The translations under genes were made by a program, and so were the position numbers. Shown here piece by piece: positions 31,532 to 38,294 of a stretch of 38,294 nucleotides of DNA (its first letter is position 1; the number at the start of each line of letters is the position of its first letter). Below the pieces are notes generated by a model that had not been told where the DNA came from, did no database searches, and was given only the letters and a program-made list of their open reading frames with translations. Source of the stretch: Bacteroidota bacterium (GTDB lineage: Bacteria > Bacteroidota > Bacteroidia > CAILMK01); the NCBI GenBank assembly GCA_013287095.1, contig JABDEJ010000003.1, positions 1-38,294 of the forward strand, read 5' to 3'.

Positions 31532-32284
31532 CAGGAATTCAATATTTTCAAAATAATCGATCATAGCCTCTGTTAAGCCTTCTGTGGTATATTTTTCAGC
31601 AACAATGTCAACCTTTAAGCCAAGCTGCAATGCTTTTCCGGCAGTTACAGGACCGATACAAGCAATTTTTGCCTTCTTTTTGTCAATTTTCATATCGCAA
31701 AATGCTTCTATGGCTGACGGACTTGCAAAGGTAATAACATCCAGTCCTTCATCTGCAACTTGTTGCAGACTGTCATGCTTGTCATTGACAATATGCGTAT
31801 TATACACCGTTATTTCTTTTATGGTTGCTCCTTTTTGTCTTAATTCGTTTGCAAGGTCATCATCAGCAATATTGGTCCTTGGAAGCAATATCTTTTTATT
31901 CCTGATATCATCAATCTCTTCAGACAGGTTTGCCGAAGTAAATATCAAAGGCATAAAATCAACTTCCAGTCCGTGGCCCTCCAGGTATGCGGCTGTTTTA
32001 GAGCCGATGGCTGCTATATATACCTTATGGCTCATCAACAAAATTCTGTTAGTGATCTCCAGGGAATATCTTGCTGCATTGATACTTGTAAATACAACCC
32101 AGTCATATTGATACATCTGGGCAAGAACCTCCTCCATTTCAGTTGAACCCTCTGGCGCACTGATCTCAATCAATGGGAATATAACGGGGATAGCCCCAAT
32201 CAGTTCAAGTCTATCGGCCCATTCCGGATTCTGATCTTTAGGTCTGGTGAGTAGGATTTTTTTGCCTTCGAGTGGGGATTTCAT
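31523..32284 (-). CDS. hemD: Uroporphyrinogen-III synthase
   Basis: The 253-residue product has the HemD layout of two alternating alpha/beta domains. It starts with GKKILLTRPKDQNPEWADRLELIGAIPVIFPLIEI and contains DWVVFTSINAARYSLE, YIAAIGSKTAAYLEGHG and the late DVITFASPSAIEAFCDM and IACIGPVTAGKALQLGLKVDIVA segments. HemD sequences are poorly conserved, so position right after hemC matters as much as motifs. It closes and inverts ring D of hydroxymethylbilane to give uroporphyrinogen III. It starts 4 bases after the hemC stop. Its final residues (LTQ) come from the start of an octamer repeat. Confidence 0.93.
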   Translation of the reverse strand: MKSPLEGKKILLTRPKDQNPEWADRLELIGAIPVIFPLIEISAPEGSTEMEEVLAQMYQYDWVVFTSINAARYSLEITNRILLMSHKVYIAAIGSKTAAYLEGHGLEVDFMPLIFTSANLSEEIDDIRNKKILLPRTNIADDDLANELRQKGATIKEITVYNTHIVNDKHDSLQQVADEGLDVITFASPSAIEAFCDMKIDKKKAKIACIGPVTAGKALQLGLKVDIVAEKYTTEGLTEAMIDYFENIEFLTQ

Positions 32285-32287
32285 GAT

Positions 32288-33223
32288 TTATTGTTTGTCT
32301 TTGAAACGTCCCAAAAGTTCTTCACCTAACGTTTTACCAAGCTTTTGGCTATCTATAATGGCTCCTTTGATGGATGATGTTTCAAACCTGGATCCTTCCT
32401 CGTTAAACATAATCCCATCTAAAACCAATTCTCCATTTTCCTCCCTGGCATATCCACCTATAGGCATTCGGCATCCGCCTCCCAGAGCAGTCAAAAATGA
32501 TCTTTCTGCAGATGCCGCATGTTCTGAATTAATATCTGTTATTTTAGAAACAATTGCCATTGTTTCGGGATCGTCTTCACGTACTTCGAGAGCCAGAATT
32601 CCTTGTGAAACTGCTGATAACATTTCATTTTCGGTAAACATATATGCTATCTTATCCTCCATATTTACCCGGGCCAGTCCTGCCGCAGCTAAAACAATGG
32701 CATCAAAAATACCATCTTCCACCTTTTTCATGCGGGTGATAATATTACCGTGTACAGGACTAATATCAAGATCAGGCCTGAGCAATTTCAATTGATATAT
32801 TCTTCGCAAGGAAGAGGTTCCAACCTTAGCCCCAAAAGGTAGATCATGAATGGATATATTATCTTTGGAAACCAGGCAGTCCCGATGTTCGCCTCTTTCT
32901 GGCATGGCTGCAATACAAACACCTGATGGTAATGAGGTTGGCATATCCTTGAGGCTATGAACTGCCAGGTCTATATGTCCGTTTTTTAGTTCTTGTTCAA
33001 CCTCCTTTACAAAAGCTCCGAGAATGTCTTTGCCTTCATCACCACTGGTTTTAATCGTCCTGATCTCATATTCAAGTCCGGGATTTGCATTTTGCAACAT
33101 CCCCATGACCAGTTTGGTCTGGGATACAGCAAGCAGGCTTCCACGTGTACCTACGATCAATTTATTTTTTGAGGGGTTGGAAGACAATTTTTTAGAGGTC
33201 GAATAATTCCTTGAAAGTGTCAA
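32288..33223 (-). CDS. hemC: Hydroxymethylbilane synthase (porphobilinogen deaminase)
   Basis: The product carries IVGTRGSLLAVSQT, DLAVHSLKDMPTSLPSG, GAKVGTSSLRR and LTALGGGCRMPIGGYA, with Cys251 (counted from the TTG at 33223) anchoring the dipyrromethane cofactor. It links four porphobilinogens into hydroxymethylbilane. No ATG precedes the conserved start. TTG at 33223 gives 311 residues and overlaps hemA by 32 bases. TTG at 33187 (just past the hemA stop) or TTG at 33160 (immediately before IVGTRGS) would drop a Ser/Asn/Lys-rich leader that looks non-homologous. The start is thus unsettled; the function is not. Confidence 0.95.
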   Translation of the reverse strand: MTLSRNYSTSKKLSSNPSKNKLIVGTRGSLLAVSQTKLVMGMLQNANPGLEYEIRTIKTSGDEGKDILGAFVKEVEQELKNGHIDLAVHSLKDMPTSLPSGVCIAAMPERGEHRDCLVSKDNISIHDLPFGAKVGTSSLRRIYQLKLLRPDLDISPVHGNIITRMKKVEDGIFDAIVLAAAGLARVNMEDKIAYMFTENEMLSAVSQGILALEVREDDPETMAIVSKITDINSEHAASAERSFLTALGGGCRMPIGGYAREENGELVLDGIMFNEEGSRFETSSIKGAIIDSQKLGKTLGEELLGRFKDKQ

Positions 33224-34412
33224 TAGGGTTTTGTTCGGAATGCGGCTCCTGGCTAAACTCCCTGAGTTTTTCGATGGGCTTGCCAGATACCCTCCTTGTC
33301 ACCCTGCTAATAAGATTTTCTATAATTTTTTGCTGGTTTTCATCCAGTTTGCCCAGTTTTGGAAGCGCCCATTTCAGTTCTTCTTCCCTGATAGTTTCCA
33401 GCTTTTCATAATAGGAAGCAATAAGAGGGCTTACCTGCCTGGTATTCAACCAGTAACTAAACTCTTCAATTCCATCCGCAATAATATCCATTGCTTTTGG
33501 GATTTCTTCATGACGGCGTTGTATTCCTTTTTCTGTCAGGCTTTTCAGGTCGTCCAGATCAAAGAGTTTGGCATTTTTTAGGATCTTTATTTCGGGGTCA
33601 AAGTTTCTCGGAAGGCCTATATCCACAAGGGTGATACTATTATTTAATGAAGCCAGGTCTTCTTTCTTAAGTACATAAGCATCGGAATGGGTGGCACCGA
33701 TAATAATATCCACCTTGGGAAGCAGGTCATTAATATCTTCGAAAGAGACTGCCTTACCGCTATAAAGATGCTCCATGCTTTGGGCGCGGTGAAAACTCTT
33801 GCTTGCTATATATAAATTGGCAAAAGGCTTTTTAGAAATAATCTTAAGCATTAGGTTGGCCATTTCGCCGGTACCGATCACAAGGACAGATTTATCTTTA
33901 AAATCGTGATGGATGTCTTTTAATACATCATAAGAAACAGAAGCCAGGGAAACAGGATATTGACCAATGGCTGTTTCCTGTCGCACTTTTTTACCAACCG
34001 ATATAGCACGACGTATCAGTTCATCTGTTACAGGCCCAATACATTTGGCTTCCTGTGCTTTTGCATAGTCCTTTTTGATCTGGCCTAAAATTTCATGTTC
34101 GCCAAGCGCCTGTGATTCAAGTCCTGACGCCGTAGAAAACAAATGCCTCGCTGCCTGAACATCATGCTCAAAGACGGATAGATATGGATCTAATGGACCA
34201 AATTCGCGATAGAAATCAAATATAGGATTGATGTTGTCGGTAAGGGCGTAAACAGAAAGGCGGTTGCAGGTTGAGATAATAAACACCTCAGACATCTTCT
34301 TTTTAAGTCCCAGCAAAGCGCCCGTCAGGTCCTCATTCTTAAGAGAAATCTTCTCCCGAATGGCCAGTGGCGCTTTTTGATGGCTTAATTCAACACCGAC
34401 GAGTCTATTCAT
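33192..34412 (-). CDS. hemA: Glutamyl-tRNA reductase
   Basis: The 406-residue product opens with MNRLVGVELSHQKAPLAIREKISL and has the catalytic Cys49 in ISTCNRLSVYA, EHEILGQIKKDYAKAQ, and the NADPH loop VLVIGTGEMANLM. The C-terminal dimerisation part has LISRVTRRVSGKPIEKLREF. It reduces glutamate charged on tRNA-Glu to glutamate-1-semialdehyde, the first and usually rate-controlling step of tetrapyrrole synthesis by the C5 route. It leads the operon and has a plausible promoter 27-57 bases upstream. The slightly diverged first motif still fits the family. Confidence 0.95.
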   Translation of the reverse strand: MNRLVGVELSHQKAPLAIREKISLKNEDLTGALLGLKKKMSEVFIISTCNRLSVYALTDNINPIFDFYREFGPLDPYLSVFEHDVQAARHLFSTASGLESQALGEHEILGQIKKDYAKAQEAKCIGPVTDELIRRAISVGKKVRQETAIGQYPVSLASVSYDVLKDIHHDFKDKSVLVIGTGEMANLMLKIISKKPFANLYIASKSFHRAQSMEHLYSGKAVSFEDINDLLPKVDIIIGATHSDAYVLKKEDLASLNNSITLVDIGLPRNFDPEIKILKNAKLFDLDDLKSLTEKGIQRRHEEIPKAMDIIADGIEEFSYWLNTRQVSPLIASYYEKLETIREEELKWALPKLGKLDENQQKIIENLISRVTRRVSGKPIEKLREFSQEPHSEQNPIDTFKELFDL

Positions 34413-34438
34413 AATAGGGGTTCAACAAAATTCTGTTG

Positions 34439-34482
34439 CAAAGATGCCGTACTTAGCACACCGAATCAATGACAAAAGTCAT
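34439..34482 (-). promoter_or_regulatory. hem operon promoter with upstream inverted repeat
   Basis: On the minus strand TTG (34469-34467), a 20-base spacer and CATCTTTG (34446-34439) form a near-consensus Bacteroidota promoter whose start would lie about 20 bases before the hemA ATG. Touching the -33 box is ATGAC-AAAA-GTCAT (34469-34482), a perfect 5-4-5 inverted repeat. Its geometry is like that of Crp/Fnr-family sites. The regulator is unknown. Confidence 0.5.
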
Positions 34483-34633
34483 GTTTTTTGATGAGATTTG
34501 GAAGGATTGGGTGTTTTAGCTCTTTTCAAACAACATAAAAACACACCAAAATGTTGTGATGCGTACTATGTAATAACTGTGAGACTATTGTTTACCTTTC
34601 CATTCAAAGTTAAAAAAAATCTAAAACTTTTCC

Positions 34634-34663
34634 TTGTCATATCCCGTTTAGTTTATATCTTTG
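34634..34663 (+). promoter_or_regulatory. tetR gene promoter (TTG - 19 bases - TATCTTTG)
   Basis: TTG at 34634-34636 and TATCTTTG at 34656-34663 are 19 bases apart, matching the Bacteroidota promoter consensus. The predicted transcription start falls at about 34670, inside the palindrome immediately downstream. The ATG at 34685 follows 21 bases after the -7 box. Confidence 0.7.
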
Positions 34664-34677
34664 CTAACGAACGTTAG
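34664..34677 (+). promoter_or_regulatory. Perfect palindromic operator CTAACG-AA-CGTTAG
   Basis: A perfect 6-2-6 inverted repeat starts on the base after the -7 box and covers the predicted transcription start. It lies seven bases before the TetR-family start codon. This is the classic position for TetR autorepression. I see no second copy before paaA. Confidence 0.65.
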
Positions 34678-34684
34678 GTTTTTA

Positions 34685-35281
34685 ATGGAAACGACATACA
34701 TAAACCGTAAGGATCATATCAGGCAGGTAGCGCAGCAGCTATTCAGAAAGAATGGATATACGGCTACTTCTATGCGAAACCTTGCAGGTGAGATCGGTAT
34801 AGAGCCGGCCAGTTTGTACAGCCATATCAAGGCCAAAGAAGATATTTTGCAGCAGATATGTTTTGAATTGGCAGGTAGTTTCTTTGATGCGGTTACACCT
34901 ATCTGCGACGCTTTAATACCAACCGAAGAAAAATTGAGACGGGTTATTGTTGCACATATCCAGGTAATTACAAACAATCTGGATGCTTCGGCTGTTTTTT
35001 TTCATGATTGGAGGCATCTGGGTATGGAATCCCTTAAAAAATTCAGAACTTTACGGAGTGAATATGAAGAATTGTTCCGTAGTATTGTAAGGCAGGGAAT
35101 GGCGGAAGGCACATTCCGGAAAGTGAATGAAAAGTTCATGGTACTTACCATATTTTCAGCAATGAACTGGACTTATGAATGGTACCAGCCGGGAATGAAC
35201 CTTAACAGCGAAGCAATAGGCAACAACCTGGCTGATATGCTAATTAACGGACTTAAGACTATTGAAAGATTGAAAGATTAA
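34685..35281 (+). CDS. TetR/AcrR family transcriptional regulator
   Basis: Starting at ATG 34685 the product has 198 residues. An in-frame codon at 34661 would add eight residues, but it lies in the promoter and operator. The helix-turn-helix occupies about residues 5-52 (DHIRQVAQQLFRKNGYTATSMRNLAGEIGIEPASLYSHIKAKEDIL), the TetR signature. The remaining helical domain would bind a ligand and dimerise. It lies 117 bases before paaA on the same strand, so it may be a phenylacetyl-CoA-responsive repressor of the paa genes, comparable in role to PaaR or PaaX. That is inference. Its last residues (IERLKD) come from an octamer repeat. Confidence 0.9.
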   Translation: METTYINRKDHIRQVAQQLFRKNGYTATSMRNLAGEIGIEPASLYSHIKAKEDILQQICFELAGSFFDAVTPICDALIPTEEKLRRVIVAHIQVITNNLDASAVFFHDWRHLGMESLKKFRTLRSEYEELFRSIVRQGMAEGTFRKVNEKFMVLTIFSAMNWTYEWYQPGMNLNSEAIGNNLADMLINGLKTIERLKD

Positions 35282-35308
35282 AATATTAAAAGATTGAAAA
35301 ATTAGAAT
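35261..35308 (+). repeat. Six tandem octamers (ATTRAAAR) through the tetR stop
   Basis: The units ATTGAAAG, ATTGAAAG, ATTAAAAT, ATTAAAAG, ATTGAAAA and ATTAGAAT run in exact 8-base register over 48 bases. The first two and part of the third encode the last residues of the regulator and its TAA. This is the same family and same gene-relative orientation as the block after hemB. Confidence 0.8.
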
Positions 35309-35340
35309 GGGCTAATGTGAAGTTTTTCCACTTCTCACAT

Positions 35341-35398
35341 CTTACTTCTTACTTTTCACTCTTTACTGATGACTGATAACTGATAAACTGATAAGACT
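35341..35398 (+). repeat. Short tandem repeats (ACTGATA type) before paaA
   Basis: Two CTTACTT units (35341-35354) are followed by a pyrimidine stretch. Then come ACTGATG, ACTGATA, ACTGATAA and ACTGATAAG (35365-35395), ending with ACT against the paaA ATG. No promoter consensus is visible here, which suggests that paaABC is read through from the tetR promoter. Confidence 0.65.
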
Positions 35399-36388
35399 AT
35401 GTACGGAGGAGGATACACCGGGGAACCGGACAAAAACCCACAACCACAGGCGCAGGATGATCCCATTCTGCTTGCTGAATTTGAAGCAAAAATAGCCCGT
35501 GGCGAAAAAATTGAGCCACGCGACTGGATGCCAATAGACTATCGCAAGCAATTGATACGGATGATAGAGCAACATGCCCATTCTGAGATCATTGGTGCAC
35601 TTCCTGAAGGCACTTTTATTACCAGGGCACCAGGTTTCAAACGTAAAATGGCCTTGATGGCAAAAGTGCAGGATGAGATTGGCCACGGACAGATGCTCTA
35701 TAGCGCGGCTGAAACTCTCGGCAAAACGAGGGAAGTTATGTTCAATGATCTGCTCAGTGGCAAGTCTAAATACTCCAATGTATTTAATTATCCGGCAATT
35801 ACCTGGGCTGATGTTACCGTCATAGGTTTCTTAATTGACGCGGCTGCCATTGTAAACCAGGTCATCAATTCCAAAGGATCTTATGGCCCTTATTGCAGGG
35901 CGCTGGAAAGGATTTGTTATGAAGAAGCATTCCACCTGAAACAAGGTCATGATGCTTTTGTGGCGCTTGCGGCCGGTAGTCCCATGCAAAGGCAAATGGC
36001 GCAGGAATCGTTAACAAGATGGTGGGAACCCATTATGCACTTTTTCGGTCCATCCGATAAAATGTCGGTACACTCTGAAAGATTGATGCGATGGAAAGTA
36101 AAACTCGCATCCAATGATGATATGAGACAACAGTTCTTAAATACGTATGTTCCAAAGATTTGGGAACTTGGTATGGTGCTGCCTGATCCAAACCTGAAGA
36201 AAAACCCGGAAACCAAACAATGGGATTTTACAGAACCCAATTGGGACACTTTTTTCAAAGTGATCAATGGTGATGGCCCTTGTAATAAAGAACGTCTTGC
36301 AGTTCGTAAATGGGCTGAAGAAAAAGGCCGCTGGGTAAGACAGGCATTAATCAATCCAAAAGAAAAATATACGCTTCCATACGCATAA
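35399..36388 (+). CDS. paaA: 1,2-phenylacetyl-CoA epoxidase subunit A (catalytic)
   Basis: The 329-residue product starts MYGGGYTG, typical of PaaA, and carries the di-iron carboxylate motifs [18 protein letters not shown] and [18 protein letters not shown], plus EIIGALPEG. With PaaC it forms the core of the multicomponent oxygenase that epoxidises the ring of phenylacetyl-CoA, using electrons from PaaE. It leads paaABC with short or overlapping junctions. The length and C-terminus (KEKYTLPYA) look complete. Confidence 0.97.
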   Translation: MYGGGYTGEPDKNPQPQAQDDPILLAEFEAKIARGEKIEPRDWMPIDYRKQLIRMIEQHAHSEIIGALPEGTFITRAPGFKRKMALMAKVQDEIGHGQMLYSAAETLGKTREVMFNDLLSGKSKYSNVFNYPAITWADVTVIGFLIDAAAIVNQVINSKGSYGPYCRALERICYEEAFHLKQGHDAFVALAAGSPMQRQMAQESLTRWWEPIMHFFGPSDKMSVHSERLMRWKVKLASNDDMRQQFLNTYVPKIWELGMVLPDPNLKKNPETKQWDFTEPNWDTFFKVINGDGPCNKERLAVRKWAEEKGRWVRQALINPKEKYTLPYA

Positions 36389-36395
36389 ATAAAAT

Positions 36396-36776
36396 ATGAA
36401 AATAGTAAGCTTAGATCCCCGTATCAGCCGGATTTCAGACCTGCCAGATCAGGATGAAACAATCATTGTAGAACATCAGGAAGGATGGATTACATACGAG
36501 GTTTTTCATCAAAAAAAGACTGGGACGCAACACACCCATGTAGGTATTGTACATGCACCAAACCCCGAAATGGCGATCGTTTTTGCCAAAGAATCTTTCG
36601 CCCGCAGAGGTGCTACTTCTAATATATGGGTGGTAAAAAGCGAAGATGTAACGGCATTGGATTATGCAGATTCAGATATTTTTGATACAACGGCGGAAAA
36701 AACGTACCGTGACGCATCATTTTATAAAACAAGGGATAAGATAGATCAACTTAAAGAAAACGAAGGCCATGAGTAA
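36396..36776 (+). CDS. paaB: 1,2-phenylacetyl-CoA epoxidase subunit B
   Basis: The 126-residue product matches PaaB: EHQEGWITYEVFHQKKTGTQHTHVGIVHAPNPEMAIVFAKESFARRGATSNIWVV, then a C-terminal acidic and lysine-rich tail. PaaB is a small beta-rich subunit that bridges PaaAC heterodimers into the full complex and is required for activity. It begins 7 bases after paaA and overlaps paaC by 8 bases, so stoichiometric translation is likely. It has no catalytic residues of its own. Confidence 0.95.
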   Translation: MKIVSLDPRISRISDLPDQDETIIVEHQEGWITYEVFHQKKTGTQHTHVGIVHAPNPEMAIVFAKESFARRGATSNIWVVKSEDVTALDYADSDIFDTTAEKTYRDASFYKTRDKIDQLKENEGHE

Positions 36777-37536
36777 CCCCGAACAATACAAAGCCATAAA
36801 AGAATTTCTGTATAAAATGTCTGATGACCAACTGATTATGGGACACCGTAATTCAGAATGGACAGGCATAGGACCCGTACTGGAAGAAGATATCGCATTT
36901 GGAAGCATGGCCCAGGATAAGGTTGGTCATGCCTATAATTTTTACCAGTTACTCCACGAAATGGGTGAAGCTGACCCGGATACTATTGCTTTCCAGAGGG
37001 ATGAAAAGGATTTCAAATGCTGCCATCTGGTAGAATTACCTATCGGAGAATTTGATTTTACTTTGGTTAGGCATTTTTTATTCGATCATGCGGAATATAT
37101 CCGCTTTGAAATGCTGGCCAACTCTTCTTTTGAACCGCTCGCCAATCTTGCGAAGAAATACAAAGGGGAAATCAAATACCATATATTTCATGCCAATACC
37201 TGGATAAAACAACTGATGAACGGCAGTGAAGAAAGCAAAGCCAGGATAAAATCCTCTTTTAATGAGTTGCTTCCATTATCGCTCAGTATTTTTGAACCAG
37301 GCCCTTATGATGATATATTAATTCAGGAAGGTATTTTTGGTGGTGAAAAAGCATTGGAAGCCAAATGGTTTGAAACCATAAGTGCCATAACAGCAGATAA
37401 CGGAATAAAACTTCCGGAGGTTACTGACAAAACGATTGTATACGGTGGGCGCAAAGGGTATCATACAGAATACCTGAAGCCAATGTTGAACGAAATGACT
37501 GAAGTGTTGCGGCTGGAGCCGGGCGCAGAGTGGTAG
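36769..37536 (+). CDS. paaC: 1,2-phenylacetyl-CoA epoxidase subunit C
   Basis: The 255-residue product is a ferritin-like helical protein with MSDDQLIMGHRNSEWTGIGPVLEEDIAFGSMAQDKVGHAYNFYQLL and the late ending MLNEMTEVLRLEPGAEW, both typical of PaaC. PaaC is the structural partner of PaaA and lacks a working metal site in characterised examples. Its ATG overlaps the end of paaB. The next gene is an unrelated TPR protein with its own promoter, so paaD and paaE do not follow. Confidence 0.96.
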   Translation: MSNPEQYKAIKEFLYKMSDDQLIMGHRNSEWTGIGPVLEEDIAFGSMAQDKVGHAYNFYQLLHEMGEADPDTIAFQRDEKDFKCCHLVELPIGEFDFTLVRHFLFDHAEYIRFEMLANSSFEPLANLAKKYKGEIKYHIFHANTWIKQLMNGSEESKARIKSSFNELLPLSLSIFEPGPYDDILIQEGIFGGEKALEAKWFETISAITADNGIKLPEVTDKTIVYGGRKGYHTEYLKPMLNEMTEVLRLEPGAEW

Positions 37537-37597
37537 CCCACCCCTCTTTTTTCAACTACCCGGCGTAATGAATTGGTAGTATGCAACAAAGAACGAT

Positions 37598-37629
37598 TTT
37601 GGTTGTCTTGCATAAGTTCAATATATTTG
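37598..37629 (+). promoter_or_regulatory. Promoter of the TPR gene (TTTG - 20 bases - TATATTTG)
   Basis: TTTG at 37598-37601 and TATATTTG at 37622-37629 are 20 bases apart, a good Bacteroidota promoter. The ATG follows at 37657. It marks the end of the paa transcription unit. Confidence 0.6.
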
Positions 37630-37656
37630 TTCCAATGTAACTACCCCCCAAAATTC

Positions 37657-38294
37657 ATGTTACACCCATCCGAAAAAGAAAAAAAAACCCAGGTTACTGA
37701 TTTACTGGCAGAATCGTATTCCAGCCGGGTGAATAATCTCAAGCTCAGCGTGGAACTTGCTGAGAAAGCTCTGGCCATAAGCCGTGAAATAGATGATAAG
37801 CCCCTGGTTGGCAAAAGCCTGAATCAACTTTCCCTCTATTTTATGATCATGGGGGAATACAACAAATCTACTTCCACATCAGAAGAGGCAATAAAAATTT
37901 TTGATGAATTAAAGGATGAAAAAGGAATTGCAGATGCCAAATACAACATCGCTGGCATATATTACAAAACGGATAACTTTCACCTTGGCTTAGGATATCT
38001 CATTGATTGCCTTAGTATTTATAAAAAATACAATGACTATCACAACCAATCGCGCTCCGAAAAATCATTGGGCACCATTTATGAATATTTTGGGGATTTT
38101 AATAATGCGGTCATTTCTTATTTGAACGCTGTAGAATCAGGCAAAAAGACCGGAGATCCCAACCTTGAATCCAATGCTTATAACAACCTGTCTGGCTTAT
38201 ATCTGAAGCAAGGGAAAATAGCTGAAGCAGCGGAGTTGATAGAAAAGTCTGTAATAATTAAATTAACAACCGGTGATACACGGGGACTAGCCTT
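37657..38294 (+). CDS. TPR repeat protein, N-terminal part (runs off the window)
   Basis: The frame opens at ATG 37657 (MLHPSEKEKKTQVTDLLAESY) and stays open for all 212 codons to the window edge. Successive 40-residue helical pairs fit the tetratricopeptide pattern: ELAEKALAISREIDDKPLVGKSLNQLSLYF, then STSEEAIKIFDELKDEKGIADAKYNIAGIYY, then AVISYLNAVESGKKTGDPNLESNAYNNLSGLY. This style of repeat, with roughly 40-residue spacing and alternating time-step wording, often precedes a histidine kinase, LuxR-type regulator or guanylate/adenylate cyclase domain in Bacteroidota. The missing C-terminus decides. There is no signal peptide, so the repeats should be cytoplasmic. Confidence 0.85.
   Translation, partial: MLHPSEKEKKTQVTDLLAESYSSRVNNLKLSVELAEKALAISREIDDKPLVGKSLNQLSLYFMIMGEYNKSTSTSEEAIKIFDELKDEKGIADAKYNIAGIYYKTDNFHLGLGYLIDCLSIYKKYNDYHNQSRSEKSLGTIYEYFGDFNNAVISYLNAVESGKKTGDPNLESNAYNNLSGLYLKQGKIAEAAELIEKSVIIKLTTGDTRGLA

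Noticed and set aside
31584..32795. Two plus-strand open frames (175 and 182 codons) opposite hemD and hemC
   Set aside because: Both are antisense to well-conserved heme genes, are Ser-rich, and have no recognisable domain.
35261..35398. Possible CRISPR or other spaced repeat array
   Set aside because: The units are 7-8 bases long, directly joined, and without unique spacers. No cas gene is present.
1..38294. tRNA or rRNA genes and integrase-linked attachment sites
   Set aside because: No cloverleaf-like segment, CCA-ended T-arm, rRNA motif or integrase was seen in the gaps, all of which are short and largely accounted for by repeats and promoters.

Overview
The window looks like a chromosomal segment of a Bacteroidota bacterium, probably Chitinophagia- or Sphingobacteriia-like; I cannot name a genus. 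The evidence is three secreted proteins with type IX secretion (T9SS) sorting tails, TAnnTTTG promoter elements, an HU-SPOR/exbB/exbD/tonB/folC cluster, an S46 dipeptidyl-peptidase and Bacteroidota-style intergenic repeats. Coding density is high. No tRNA, rRNA, CRISPR array, integrase, transposase or phage gene was seen, and no gap between genes exceeds about 275 bases.

Layout. 1-9933: the tail of an unknown gene, a T9SS protein coupled to ribonuclease Z, a large C10 cysteine protease, an AddB-like nuclease and an S46 peptidase. 10163-16557: formiminotransferase-cyclodeaminase (histidine breakdown), then an accessory stretch with a small secreted-protein gene interrupted by an in-frame TGA, a VapBC-like toxin-antitoxin pair, an SRPBCC protein, two tandem paralogous lipoproteins, an unrecognised secreted protein and phosphofructokinase. 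16710-28312: M32 carboxypeptidase, TolC plus periplasmic adaptor, gpsA, the TonB energy-transduction cluster, folC and a T9SS metalloprotease. 28380-34412 (minus): a heme operon reading hemA-hemC-hemD-hemB-hemQ-like-hemL. 34685-37536: a TetR regulator and paaABC, the phenylacetyl-CoA epoxidase core. 37657 onward: the start of a TPR protein cut by the window edge.

The genes are mostly housekeeping. HemA and HemL make 5-aminolevulinate from glutamyl-tRNA, and HemB, HemC and HemD carry it to uroporphyrinogen III. The HemQ-like protein suggests a coproheme-type ending, but hemE and the later steps are not here. ExbB/ExbD/TonB would power outer-membrane receptors. The TetR gene has a perfect palindrome at its predicted transcription start and probably controls itself and perhaps paaABC.

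I found no convincing new multi-gene system. The most unusual signal is non-coding. Several gene ends carry short tandem units of 7 or 8 bases, different at each locus, that run through the stop codon and fill the spacer. They occur after hemD, hemB, hemL, the T9SS metalloprotease, the tetR gene and a lipoprotein gene, and before paaA. Larger inverted repeats also occur, one of which supplies the -33 box of the ftcD promoter.
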